Positions 7,401 through 13,413 are shown, counted from the stretch's first letter. The stretch: 16,606 bases of DNA from Anaerolineales bacterium (GCA_018263655.1 JAANWY010000236.1:1-16606), one strand, 5' to 3'. The notes: generated by a model from the sequence alone, not told the origin. Numbers and translations are program-made.

Positions 7401-9430
7401 GAGAAGACGCCGTCGAGGTAGCTGGGCACGCCAGGGCGATTGAGAAAATTGCTCCCCGCCTGGAGCTCCAGGGCGGTGTAGGTGATCAGCAACTGCGCAT
7501 TGCCGGGCGTGATTCTGAATCGAAAGCATCTGGGGACGACAGAATTGTTTTCAGGCGGGATATAATCCGAGTCCAGGAACGATTTTGAGTACTGACAGCC
7601 CGCGTCGGTGAAGTGGAGGGTGAAGGCCGGCCCGTGTTCAGGTTGTGGACTCTCGTCATACCAGTCCCGAATCTCCTGGGTCACATCGAACGATGTGGGT
7701 TCGCCCTTGCGACTGTTGCCTTTTTTCGGCCCGATGGTCAACGTGCCTGTCTTGGGCGCCCCATCCTCTTCCGGGCGGCTATCCCAACTGAAGGTGTTCG
7801 GGTTGATCCCGATTCGGTCGTCGATAAGCGTGAAGCAATTCACAGGAGTAAGGTCATGCCAATCGCAGAGTGGTACCCTGTTTGGGTCTTGGGGCTGCCG
7901 TGAAATCGGCCAGAGGTTAACCGGGTGCGAGATGCTTTTTTCGCTCCAGTCAACGTCATCATCCGGATCGAATTCATAGCCCACTCTCCCCTGTCTCTGC
8001 GGCGTGACCACCAGCGTGGCCTGTTCGACCTTCGTTGGGTGGTTGGTGAGCAGGGCCGGCATGGCGTTGAACTGCATGTAGCCGCGATACTGGGCCGAAT
8101 TGTTGGTGGAGCCCAGGAGTGCTCTCCCGAGCTGATAGTGGCCTGGGTCAGGGTTGTCGGTGTTACCTTTGTTCTCGCTCACCCAGGCCAGGCCGTTGCC
8201 GTAGCCGATGGTGAGCAGGACGTGCATGGTGGGGTCGATGACAGCCGGGTAGCGGCGCGCGGGATCGTGCCACCACCTCCACGGCGTGCGGACGCCGACT
8301 GTCCACTCGGTCGGCTCGGCACCGGGATAGACTGCGTATTCGCCCGCAACGGCCACGTGCTGCGCTGCCTGCTCGTAGGCGCGCACCGGATCGAAGATTA
8401 TGGCAATCTCGCCCGCTTGGTCGCGTATTTCGAGCGCGCCGGTGGTGCGGAAGGCGCCGGACCGCTGCCGACCATCCGACCAGAGAGTCATGCCGGGCAG
8501 CAGCTCCAGCGTGGCGCGCAGCTCCAGGAATTCCGACACCTCGCCGTCTGCTTGCGGTGGGCTGGCCAGGATGAGCTGATGTTCCACGCTGCCGGGCGCG
8601 CTGGTGATTTCCTCGGCCAGGGTCTTGTCACTCCAGCCGCCGGCGTAGTGCAGGACGCGCCCACCCTCCCGCAGCTCGGCGAAGTCCGGTGCCTCCGGCT
8701 GCACGTTGGCGAGCTCCGTGAAGCCACCATCAGCGTCGGCAGCGCCGAGGGTCATCGCCTGCCACCGAACGGCTGCCTCGCCCACAGCGGCGGAGAGCCA
8801 GGCGCTGCGCAGGCCGGCCCGGCTGCGGATGGAGTTGCGCTGCACGTAGAAGCTCTCCGTGCCGGTCTGGAAGGCGGGGTTGATGACCTGCCAGGCGCCC
8901 TTCGCGTCCTGGTAGTGGAGCGGCTCCGCGCCAATGACCGTTGTGTAGCGGTCATCGCCGGCCTTGAAGATGGCGCTGTTGACCGTGCGCAGTTCCGCCA
9001 GCTCGGGCAGGTCGGTGACAGCCGCCGGCAGCGATCGGATACCGCTGCGCGCGGTCAGGGAGCGCTCGTCCATAGCCTCGCCAGGTAACTGCTCACCTCG
9101 CTCGGCCTGGATTGCTAAATCCAGGCCCGATGGACCGAAGCCAGTCGAATTCACCTTGTCAAGCCGCCGGATCTGGCGATCCTGCGGGAGCAGGTGAGTA
9201 GTTGCCGCGTCAGCTTTGGTGTTGATCTGGGCCGGGCTGACAGGGGCGCTGGCGGGCAGCGGAGACGACATGCCGGCCGGGGTGGCTGTGGCCGGCGGGG
9301 TGACCAACAAGGCGATGGCGAGCAAAACGCCGGCTGCCAGGAGCGGTGTCCTGAACCCCGTCCTGAGCGGCGTCCTAAGCCTGTCGAAGGGCCTGTCGAA
9401 GGGATGTACGCGGTTCATTGAGCTCGGCAC
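1490..9430 (-). CDS. Giant secreted multidomain surface protein (2646 aa)
   Basis: Start: the GTG at 9428-9430 has GGAGGT five bases upstream; an ATG four codons later is less well placed. Approximate order of domains: signal peptide 1-50 with hydrophobic core LLAAGVLLAIALLV and an A-x-A site near TATA; N-terminal region to about 390; DNRLRE-like beta domain after YPAVIDPT (394) to about 655; unassigned beta-rich regions to about 1390; repetitive beta domain about 1390-1610; prepeptidase-like domain about 1690-1780; one Ig-like and two FnIII-like domains about 1785-2110; thrombospondin-3/EF-like calcium repeats (DANADGLRD, DPDQDGLTN, DSDQDGFDDD) 2113-2180; BACON-like domain about 2230-2275; FSIYLPLI about 2308; Thr-Pro linker 2323-2473; C-terminal DNRLRE/CBM96-like domain 2476-2646. 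No catalytic motif or membrane anchor is seen. A structural, adhesive or polysaccharide-binding surface role is inferred. Confidence 0.9.
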   Translation of the reverse strand: MPSSMNRVHPFDRPFDRLRTPLRTGFRTPLLAAGVLLAIALLVTPPATATPAGMSSPLPASAPVSPAQINTKADAATTHLLPQDRQIRRLDKVNSTGFGPSGLDLAIQAERGEQLPGEAMDERSLTARSGIRSLPAAVTDLPELAELRTVNSAIFKAGDDRYTTVIGAEPLHYQDAKGAWQVINPAFQTGTESFYVQRNSIRSRAGLRSAWLSAAVGEAAVRWQAMTLGAADADGGFTELANVQPEAPDFAELREGGRVLHYAGGWSDKTLAEEITSAPGSVEHQLILASPPQADGEVSEFLELRATLELLPGMTLWSDGRQRSGAFRTTGALEIRDQAGEIAIIFDPVRAYEQAAQHVAVAGEYAVYPGAEPTEWTVGVRTPWRWWHDPARRYPAVIDPTMHVLLTIGYGNGLAWVSENKGNTDNPDPGHYQLGRALLGSTNNSAQYRGYMQFNAMPALLTNHPTKVEQATLVVTPQRQGRVGYEFDPDDDVDWSEKSISHPVNLWPISRQPQDPNRVPLCDWHDLTPVNCFTLIDDRIGINPNTFSWDSRPEEDGAPKTGTLTIGPKKGNSRKGEPTSFDVTQEIRDWYDESPQPEHGPAFTLHFTDAGCQYSKSFLDSDYIPPENNSVVPRCFRFRITPGNAQLLITYTALELQAGSNFLNRPGVPSYLDGVFSDTNHLYDLKPPAGPARWRAVAVRGNHAVQSAAPVPVTAGVNVKYQKTTDSLELLAEGGAFQEDTSYVFIDGHNPSISSETLKAEVFRAEDNYFPDDQQRNYRIEYQQANLWTPTNGVPGQPDGFWRTETFFFSSSRLIELREFTLGAKYSAGIIVTTTAALDLAVIEPTSGGINSAVRGLYNGNEGVLTDYAPEQGPVRTFDIGGASVSGAYALAVINQARPAGAAGTPEDVYTVTVSMLACPDGTIPTKKFGCQPIILPHNASLPVPYNFVTPSRPALGLTVYSEGDFDEPGPNGETWCTTNEQLGTPMMGPFQGRWIYVAQGSVCLDSTGSTLFTTVESSVGLAYEDTDSPFPDGTDRGQRAPSGGVYGSALLYPPPADATGEVSCTASCTTALLPQETTLRRLRPFKRWQTSITPTPDSISTTTTGGKAIGGGTISVPVVVDAKDAPYDRTWDVPWELYPDAGVADPNEFKHYQFNVSVAQPQPLPSPANLASLELRILNGPDGAATGLILTPDNVKKTTGPTNSQLRAVYAKITQPGGLGGATKKVQVVVQPPGEARRLAIDDQDPVAKNCGQGKSCLDLRLPDYQWNNGNDEVRLWELPDVTVQGTAGTVMFSQAGQLLVFSKDHPYAGRGLNATTVEQSFSFDTWGATVKVTEETCDSSEVVTVIRGEAAIALPMLGDDGSSGGPPAPPSVQLGFKLCETRLNQAKLILDIAPTYIPVGATGVGVDLIGGEVIIGADHTEITMQIGFRSVPSDAVLSDGYGQVTIDTRGLFELQAGATIVGVLDADLLLQVSWEPLDVLVKADIRAFGIITGELKLHTWVGQGWQGKYPWLPANSDLHFTGSIKATLFIEEDRVTEWVPPFDIYISLKIAFGEFCTNASCTSYLWGMSGVLTVAGFDVGLYADEDGLDLILGSDDHVLIDEFGGSVQAIGVSTHPGEIELAVRPSPDRTTAPAPPQLTQIEPPGNLQLNLYPPLKSPVDDWTKVSPATQGCDMLSTPLTHICPFPITAGAAGRAIFSVGWVNDDLAVTLIKPDNTEITGTVPGAVVTNTVSLSGKRVTFAVTPTSGETLEGGTWMVRLVGPGLNNPDPNVNIQHNYSILFATDPPPPTFNWTNPISQVDGSGQISLQWSALRASQPITERLELFHTPLAAKPVTDTEIISATMIANGVHASDGSFLWDTSGLASGEYAVGARIDDHHHGNGHVVAWAPGSVVITDTTPPPAPVIAGEQTLKDALVVVWWRDNTTKDLAGYLIEYTYPAWDNQDLMRVKRVLPTAPWGFLNLWEQSRLGGLLQGYTTTYCVRAYDASGNVSACTPVTVTLGRPDRPLGPPRNLEAGMIPNPFGGGASLRAVWDPPITGIPTGYLLRYEPTGCLLPGGSAVADQGTSPIDAGNVLTFDLTGLKEGQRYLIGVAAYNNVGHVGPAAFTPAMYADPTDANADGLRDAWAAIFSVTGSTTDPDQDGLTNIQEFDLGTYPTKADSDQDGFDDDVEVDAGTDPCGPEHPPHPIGPKLTLAGKTLYKFVTSNNGPSISPQKLQIYNFGAGMLNWTASKSASWITLSASSGDAPSELLIGVNPAGMDPGRYEGMVTINTSSAAETSGLLAADANSRGETATVEVSVQVLPPRQFFSIYLPLITVRGVAAEPVPTPTSTPTSRSTATSMPSPTVTDTPTATVRPTNTPTPTPTATIRPTHTSTRTPTATVRPTNTPTPTPTATVRPANTPTQTPTATVRPTSTATATPTATVPPTNTPTATATPTNTPTSTATPTASATATSTNTPTPTATVRPTNTPTPVTLSLGPAADAYIFSALPANNYGSAPTLGVGRQSERALSRSLIRFDLSSIPSDATVLSAGFRAYLVGVSESPRMLNVELMGIDTAWGETTVTWSTPLDYTETEDVLAVGTPAGYYSWDVTSLVRAWVSGGARSNYGLALWSADEDLLGWRGFASREYAVVAPLPPQLEVVYLP
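2012..2464 (-). repeat. Thr-Pro linker encoded by 42-bp tandem units
   Basis: The linker contains six adjacent 14-residue units close to TPTATVRPTNTPTP, then shorter TPT/TAT variants and one more near-consensus unit before the C-terminal domain. The underlying DNA is a degenerate 42-bp tandem array, prone to length change. Linkers of this kind, preceded by YLPLI, are typical of secreted Chloroflexota proteins. The long valine/glycine-rich frame on the opposite strand is a shadow. Confidence 0.85.
9348..9403. repeat. Dispersed repeat inside the signal-peptide codons of the giant gene
   Basis: On the minus strand CCCTTCGACAGG occurs, then CCCTTCGACAGGCTTAGGAC and GCCGCTCAGGACG, followed by further GTCCTGA-type repeats. 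The same core is at 16479-16523 and, shorter, at 15363-15394. Here it encodes about 19 residues, HPFDRPFDRLRTPLRTGFR, which form the basic N-terminal region of the signal peptide just before the hydrophobic core. Confidence 0.75.
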
Positions 9431-9488
9431 TGTAGACCTCCCATTCCCGAGCTGTTACTCAATTGCCCTAGACACCCGAGCAACAGCC

Positions 9489-10556
9489 CTATTTTTCCTG
9501 CGGTTGCTTTCGGGTTTGCTCAGCCATCAACTGCTGCAAATTGGTCAAGGATTGGGACTGTGAAGTGCCCTCTATCGCTTTGACGGCAATGTCCTGCACC
9601 TGACTGTGGGCTTTATCCGCTTGCTGCGAGAGTCTCGCAATTTGCTCGTTTTGCTCTATCACTGTTTTCTCCAGAGACTCGATTCGCGTGTTCAGAACAT
9701 TTCGTTCGCCCTCGAATTCCTTTTGCAGGAGTTCCTCTCTGTTCTTGGCCTCCACCTTAGCCCTCTGTATGGCTTCTTTGACCGCTCTGTTGACGGCTGA
9801 CTCCAATTCTTTCGGGAACGCGCTGGCTCGCTCGCGCAGTTCGTTCAATTCGCCCTCTAGATCGGAAGAGCCATTCTCCCGGCCGGCAAACTCTTTTTCC
9901 ATCTGTTCTCTTGTATTCGCGATGTCTCTTTCCAGCCTCGCCTTTTCGTCTTCGAACTGCTCTCTGGCCAATTGCTGCTCACGCTGAAACGCGTACTCGT
10001 ACTCTTCCTTCTCCCGTTCACGCTGTTTTTTCTCGGCGGCATCCCGTTCCTTGATCTCTGCCTGGTGAAGTCGCTTTTCTTCCCCCCACTCAGCACGCAG
10101 CGTTTCTATTTCTCGGGTCAGTTCCTCTTTGCGCGCGGCCAGCTCGGCTTCAGTTTCTTGACGCTTTTGGTGCTGAGCTTCTATCAAGGCGGCCAGACTC
10201 AATGCCGACTTCTCTATCCCGTAGATCTCTTGAAGTTCTTTCTCCTTGGCTACAACCGCCGTCTTGACCTGCCTGTATGTGCTGACTTCTTCTTCCAGTC
10301 TCTCAGAAAGTTGGCTGAGAAGTTTCCCTGTCTCCACCCGGAGGGCGCTGACCCCTTGAACGATCCCCTCAGTGGACAGAGAATCTGTCACCTCTACCGC
10401 TTCTTCGATCTTCCGCTCTTCAATTTTCCTCTCAGGTTTGAGTTCCGCTTCTCGCTTTTCCTCGAGATGCTCCAAGATTTCGCCGTAGGCCGCGAGAATC
10501 TGTTTCTTGGTGTTTCGCATGCTTATCTTTTTGGGCTTGAATTCTTTGTTCGCCAT
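9489..10556 (-). CDS. Coiled-coil protein of unknown function (355 aa)
   Basis: ATG at 10554-10556 is preceded by GGAGGAGGATCGAAGA, a good ribosome site. There is no signal peptide or membrane segment, so it is probably cytoplasmic. The basic start (MANKEFKPKK) leads to NTKKQILAAYGEILEHLEEK, a short helical motif also known at the start of other bacterial coiled-coil hypotheticals. Residues about 80-330 are almost entirely charged heptad-like helix rich in Glu, Lys, Arg and Gln. The C-terminus is Gln-rich (QSQSLTNLQQLMAEQ). Its stop is 58 bp before the giant gene's start with no clear terminator between, so the two may be co-transcribed. A filament, scaffold or partner role is inferred from composition only. 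Confidence 0.85.
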   Translation of the reverse strand: MANKEFKPKKISMRNTKKQILAAYGEILEHLEEKREAELKPERKIEERKIEEAVEVTDSLSTEGIVQGVSALRVETGKLLSQLSERLEEEVSTYRQVKTAVVAKEKELQEIYGIEKSALSLAALIEAQHQKRQETEAELAARKEELTREIETLRAEWGEEKRLHQAEIKERDAAEKKQREREKEEYEYAFQREQQLAREQFEDEKARLERDIANTREQMEKEFAGRENGSSDLEGELNELRERASAFPKELESAVNRAVKEAIQRAKVEAKNREELLQKEFEGERNVLNTRIESLEKTVIEQNEQIARLSQQADKAHSQVQDIAVKAIEGTSQSQSLTNLQQLMAEQTRKQPQEK

Positions 10557-10695
10557 TCTTCGATCCTCCTCCTCGACCTCATCGCGAGTCTAGGAATCTA
10601 CAGGAAACTAATCATCGCAGAATTCGCAGATTTCGGGTGGTGTCCCACCTACGGTGTTGGCAGCTTTTTGGGACAATCATTTACTTGCAGTTCCC

Positions 10696-11046
10696 CTAAA
10701 TCGGCAAGCTCTCTGCCAACAGCCCGAACAACACCGGCTCCACCGCCCCGATCACGGCCGCAATGGGCGCCACGACAGCGGCATTGCCAATTGACAACGC
10801 GCGGTAGAGCGCCGCAATCCCCACAGCACCCGAAATGCCGGCCGCCGTCGCCCAGAAGACATCCACATTTGGTGGCAACGACTCTCGGAACGCTACTGCG
10901 CACAGGAACAGAGCAAACAGCCCCGAGGAGGGAGCTTTACCCCAAAACCAGCACTTGGAATGGGTTGCTACGTCGCGTAGCAACCCCACCACTGAAATCA
11001 CCGCTGCCCCATACCACCGCCGAAGTGAGCGCAAATATGGCGCCAA
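10696..11046 (-). pseudogene. EamA (drug/metabolite transporter family) remnant
   Basis: The frame contains GLFALFLCAVAFRESLPP, then GISGAVGIAALYRALSIGN, AAVVAPIAAVIGAV and PVLFGLLAESLP. These match the second to fourth helices of EamA-domain permeases, with the typical 'ALYRALxIGNAAVVAPI' signature. Intact members have about 290 residues in two EamA repeats. This one stops after one partial repeat (stop at 10696-10698) and its first helix is replaced by a segment that includes a perfect 11-bp hairpin. The only start is a TTG without a ribosome site. It is very likely non-functional. Confidence 0.7.
10962..10986. repeat. Perfect 11-bp inverted repeat inside the EamA remnant
   Basis: gggttgctacg, a 3-nt loop, then cgtagcaaccc. 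It lies at the point where the protein departs from the EamA family (encoding around LLRDVATHS), so it may be the end or core of a small inserted repeat. It shows no T-tract. Confidence 0.6.
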
Positions 11047-11072
11047 GAAAATGTGATGTGATCATGATTGTG

Positions 11073-11642
11073 TCACTGCTTCAGCTTGTCGACAAACGCC
11101 TTGCGGAACTTGGCAACCTTCGGTGCAATGATCGCCTGGCAATAGGGCTGCTGCTGGTTGTTTCGATAGTACTCTTGGTGATAGCCCTCCGCCGTGTAGA
11201 ATTCCTCAAAGGGCGTCACCTCAGTCACGATCGGGTTACCCCAGATGCCTTCCGATTCAAACTCCTGGATGACGGCCTCTGAAACTCGCTTTTGCTCTTC
11301 AGCATGATAGAAAATGACCGAGCGGTACTGTGAGCCCACGTCCGCACCTTGACGGTTCAGCGTCGTCGGATCGTGGATGGTGAAGAAGACCTGTAAGATC
11401 TCCCTGAACGAGATTTCGTCGGGGTCGAACGTGACTTGCACGACCTCAGCGTGGCCAGTTGTACCTGTACATACTTGGTGGTAGGTGGGATTCGGAACAG
11501 TGCCGCCGGCATACCCTGACTCAGCACGCTCCACCCCGCTCAGTTGCTCGCAAACCGCCTCCAGGCACCAGAAGCAGCCACCTCCCAACGTTGCGACTTG
11601 TGTCTCGGAATGAGAATCCGGTCGACTTGATTCTTGGCTCAC
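11073..11642 (-). CDS. msrA: Peptide methionine sulfoxide reductase A
   Basis: MsrA reduces the S-form of methionine sulfoxide in proteins and free methionine, using thioredoxin, in the cytoplasm. The 189-aa length is normal. Motifs are complete: GGGCFWC with catalytic Cys23, GYAGG, the TGTTGHAE block, DVGSQYRSVIFY and AEGYHQEYY. A second Cys (about 168, in QPYCQAIIAPK) sits where the resolving Cys usually lies. The start is GTG at 11640-11642; the frame has a stop a few codons upstream and there is no clear ribosome site, so translation may be weak or leaderless. The neighbouring NUDIX remnant is divergent, 53 bp away. No msrB is seen in the window. Confidence 0.95.
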   Translation of the reverse strand: MSQESSRPDSHSETQVATLGGGCFWCLEAVCEQLSGVERAESGYAGGTVPNPTYHQVCTGTTGHAEVVQVTFDPDEISFREILQVFFTIHDPTTLNRQGADVGSQYRSVIFYHAEEQKRVSEAVIQEFESEGIWGNPIVTEVTPFEEFYTAEGYHQEYYRNNQQQPYCQAIIAPKVAKFRKAFVDKLKQ

Positions 11643-11669
11643 TGTACTGGCTCACAAACGGCGATTGCG

Positions 11670-11694
11670 ATGAAGCATACAAATGAAGCATACA
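11670..11694. repeat. Tandem 12-bp direct repeat between msrA and the NUDIX remnant
   Basis: atgaagcataca occurs at 11670-11681 and 11683-11694, ending one base before the NUDIX ATG. It lies in the shared divergent promoter region and could bind a regulator, or be a simple slippage duplication. Confidence 0.5.
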
Positions 11695-11785
11695 GATGTC
11701 AGAAACAGCTAGCGAAGGTCCGGCAAAGCGGTTCAAGCTGAAGTCTGCTGTGCATCTGTTCCTCATTCGCAAGGGAAAGGTGCTC

Positions 11786-11960
11786 GTAAGCGTTCAGGGG
11801 TGTCATTGCGAGGAACGAAGTGACGAAGCAATCCCCGCCGTTGATAGCAGTTGCACCGTGGAGATTGCTTCGCGGAGTCTATCCTGAGGCATCGAAGGGC
11901 TCGCAATGACAAATCAGCGGTAATTTCACCCACATATTGAATCACCCCCTGAACGGTTAC
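11786..11960. mobile_element. 175-bp non-autonomous element (MITE), IS66-like ends, 8-bp target duplication
   Basis: The left end GTAAGCGTTCAGGGG and the right end, read inward as GTAACCGTTCAGGGG, match at 14 of 15 bases. It is flanked by the exact direct repeat aggtgctc at 11778-11785 and 11961-11968. Ends starting with GTAA and 8-bp duplications are the hallmark of the IS66 family (established knowledge), so the mobilising transposase is probably of that type. No transposase is encoded inside. Removing it plus one repeat restores the NUDIX frame. Confidence 0.88.
11802..11910. repeat. Nested palindromic repeat inside the MITE
   Basis: The outer arms gtcattgcgag (11802-11812) and ctcgcaatgac (11900-11910) are perfect, as are the inner arms cgaagcaatc (11824-11833) and gattgcttcg (11863-11872). 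The 'CATTGCGAG..CGAAGCAATC' sequence is an interspersed repeat known from many bacterial genomes. Here it forms most of the MITE cargo. Confidence 0.8.
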
Positions 11961-12006
11961 AGGTGCTCTTGTTGCGGCAATTCAATACCGGCTATGAGGA
12001 CGGAAA

Positions 12007-13182
12007 TTACGCAACCAACCTCGGTGCAACCTTCTCCAGTCGCTCCACCGCGCGCTCCAGATCCGCCATGGCGGTGGCGATGGTGAAGCGCAGGTGGTCC
12101 TCGCCGGCTTCGCCGAATGCGACGCCTGGCGTAGCCGCGATGTCGGCTTGATCCAGCAGTGCGCCGGCCAGCTCCAGGCTGTTCTTATCGCTGTTGGGGA
12201 ACTTCGGGAACAGATAGAACGCTCCTTCGATGGGCGCGCACTCGATCCCGTCGATCTCTTCCAGCGCATCTACCATAAACTTTCGGCGCTCCGCGTACGA
12301 ATCCACCATCTCTTGGACGCAATCTTGCGGGCCGTTGAGCGCCGCGATGCCGCCGGCCATCACAAAGCTGACCGCCGAGGTCACGCTCTGGGTCTGCAAC
12401 TTCATCGCCAGCTTGGCAATGGGCTCCGGCGCCGCCAACCAACCGAGACGCCAACCGGTCATGGCGTACGTCTTGCTAAAACTGTTGGCCGTGATCGTCC
12501 GCTCGGCCATGCCGGGTTCGGCGGCTAGACTGTAGTGCTGGGCGCCGTCGTAGACCATGTGCTCGTACACCTCGTCGCTGATCACGTACAGGTCGTGCTC
12601 GATAGCGACGGCCGCGATAGCGTCGATTTCCTCGAGTGTGAGTACCCGGCCGGTCGGGTTGTTGGGGCTATTGACCATCAGCACCTTGCTGTGCTCGGTC
12701 ACGTGCTCGCGCAGCAAGCCCTGTGTCACGCGGAAATTGTCCTCGCTCGGCAACGTCACGCGGACCGGTGTCGCGCCGTTTAGCGTCACGATGGGACCAT
12801 AGCTGACCCACGACGGGTCCAGGATCAACACCTCGTCGCCTGGATTCACCATCGCCGCGATGGCAATGTAGAGCGACCACTTGCCACCTGGCGTGACGAT
12901 GACCTGGCTCGGCTCGACTTGTACACCATTCTCGCGCTCCAGCTTGCCGGCGACGGCTTCGAGCAGGGCCGGCTTGCCCTTGGCGGGCGGGTAGTGAGTG
13001 TCGCCCTCGCGCATGGCGGCCACAGCGGCATCCACGATGTGCTGCGGCGTGGCAAAATCGGGATCGCCGCCGGCCAGCGCGATGACGTCGCGGCCTTCGG
13101 CCTTGAGCCGGCGCGCCTTGTCAGACACGGCGATGGTGGCCGATGGCGGCACGCTCTGCAAAAGTTCCGATAGGTCTTTCAT
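12007..13182 (-). CDS. PLP-dependent aminotransferase, class I/II (aspartate aminotransferase-like)
   Basis: Fold-type I aminotransferase of 391 aa, the normal length. It transfers an amino group between an amino acid and a 2-oxo acid in the cytoplasm. Visible residues: SPNNPTG (Asn near 175), SDEVYE (Asp203, binds the pyridine N), SFSKTYAMTGWRLGW with PLP lysine K237 and Arg245, and a C-terminal LRFTIA Arg that would bind the substrate carboxylate. The N-terminal 'ALAGGDPDF' is typical of the aspartate/aromatic aminotransferase group. Exact substrate cannot be told. The ATG at 13180-13182 is chosen because AAGGAGG (13188-13194) lies five bases upstream; the 115-codon upstream extension of the frame has no family similarity. 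A leader hairpin and a -10 box lie upstream. Confidence 0.93.
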   Translation of the reverse strand: MKDLSELLQSVPPSATIAVSDKARRLKAEGRDVIALAGGDPDFATPQHIVDAAVAAMREGDTHYPPAKGKPALLEAVAGKLERENGVQVEPSQVIVTPGGKWSLYIAIAAMVNPGDEVLILDPSWVSYGPIVTLNGATPVRVTLPSEDNFRVTQGLLREHVTEHSKVLMVNSPNNPTGRVLTLEEIDAIAAVAIEHDLYVISDEVYEHMVYDGAQHYSLAAEPGMAERTITANSFSKTYAMTGWRLGWLAAPEPIAKLAMKLQTQSVTSAVSFVMAGGIAALNGPQDCVQEMVDSYAERRKFMVDALEEIDGIECAPIEGAFYLFPKFPNSDKNSLELAGALLDQADIAATPGVAFGEAGEDHLRFTIATAMADLERAVERLEKVAPRLVA

Positions 13183-13203
13183 AATGTCCTCCTTGCAGTC
13201 AGG

Positions 13204-13230
13204 CCCCGAAGGGTTCGGAAACCTTTGGGG
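13204..13230 (-). promoter_or_regulatory. Leader hairpin just upstream of the aminotransferase ribosome site
   Basis: The arms ccccgaagg (13204-13212) and cctttgggg (13222-13230) pair with a single position that is a G-U wobble in one transcript sense. The stem ends nine bases before the Shine-Dalgarno sequence and has no T-tract, so it is not a classic terminator. It could affect translation, or be one more interspersed palindrome. Confidence 0.4.
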
Positions 13231-13315
13231 TCTCGATGATTCAGTTGCGAGTGGAACGTGTATCGACGCCGATACCAGAGCCGGCTGAGACGCCGTTGTC
13301 TGCCGTTGACGATAT

Positions 13316-13321
13316 ATTATA
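13316..13321 (-). promoter_or_regulatory. Probable -10 box (TATAAT) for the aminotransferase
   Basis: A perfect TATAAT reads on the minus strand about 134 bp before the aminotransferase ATG, within an AT-rich stretch. No good -35 is present at 17 bp (TGTGCA), so the promoter may need an activator. The leader would be about 125 nt and include the hairpin. Confidence 0.4.
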
Positions 13322-13413
13322 CACGATATGCTGTCCGTTGCACAGTTCGTGCGAGGCAAGCGTTCAACTACCCTTGCGAAGGTTGAGAGTAGCCGTGGCA
13401 GCGCCGTGGCAAT

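Larger units (their letters stand above)
11696..12010 (+). pseudogene. NUDIX hydrolase N-terminal remnant split by a MITE
   Basis: Two exons-like pieces belong together: 11696-11785 encodes MSETASEGPAKRFKLKSAVH then LFLIRKGKVL, and 11969-12010 encodes LLRQFNTGYEDGNY. Joined, they give the opening of a NUDIX domain, in which VHLFLIR.GKVLLLRRFNTGYEDGNY is a familiar pattern preceding the GX5E box. The join is exact once the 175-bp element and one copy of its 8-bp target duplication are removed. The NUDIX box itself is absent, because similarity ends at 12010, overlapping the stop codon of the convergent aminotransferase. The gene was therefore also truncated at its 3' side. It is not functional. 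Confidence 0.8.

Noticed and set aside
9972..11282. 436-codon plus-strand frame with Leu/Phe-rich start resembling membrane helices
   Set aside because: The hydrophobic look comes from antisense of Glu/Lys-rich coiled-coil codons; it also runs through the EamA remnant and msrA.
11802..11910. Possible CRISPR-like or small RNA array from the repeated inverted sequences
   Set aside because: Only one nested palindrome, no regularly spaced direct repeats; explained by the MITE.
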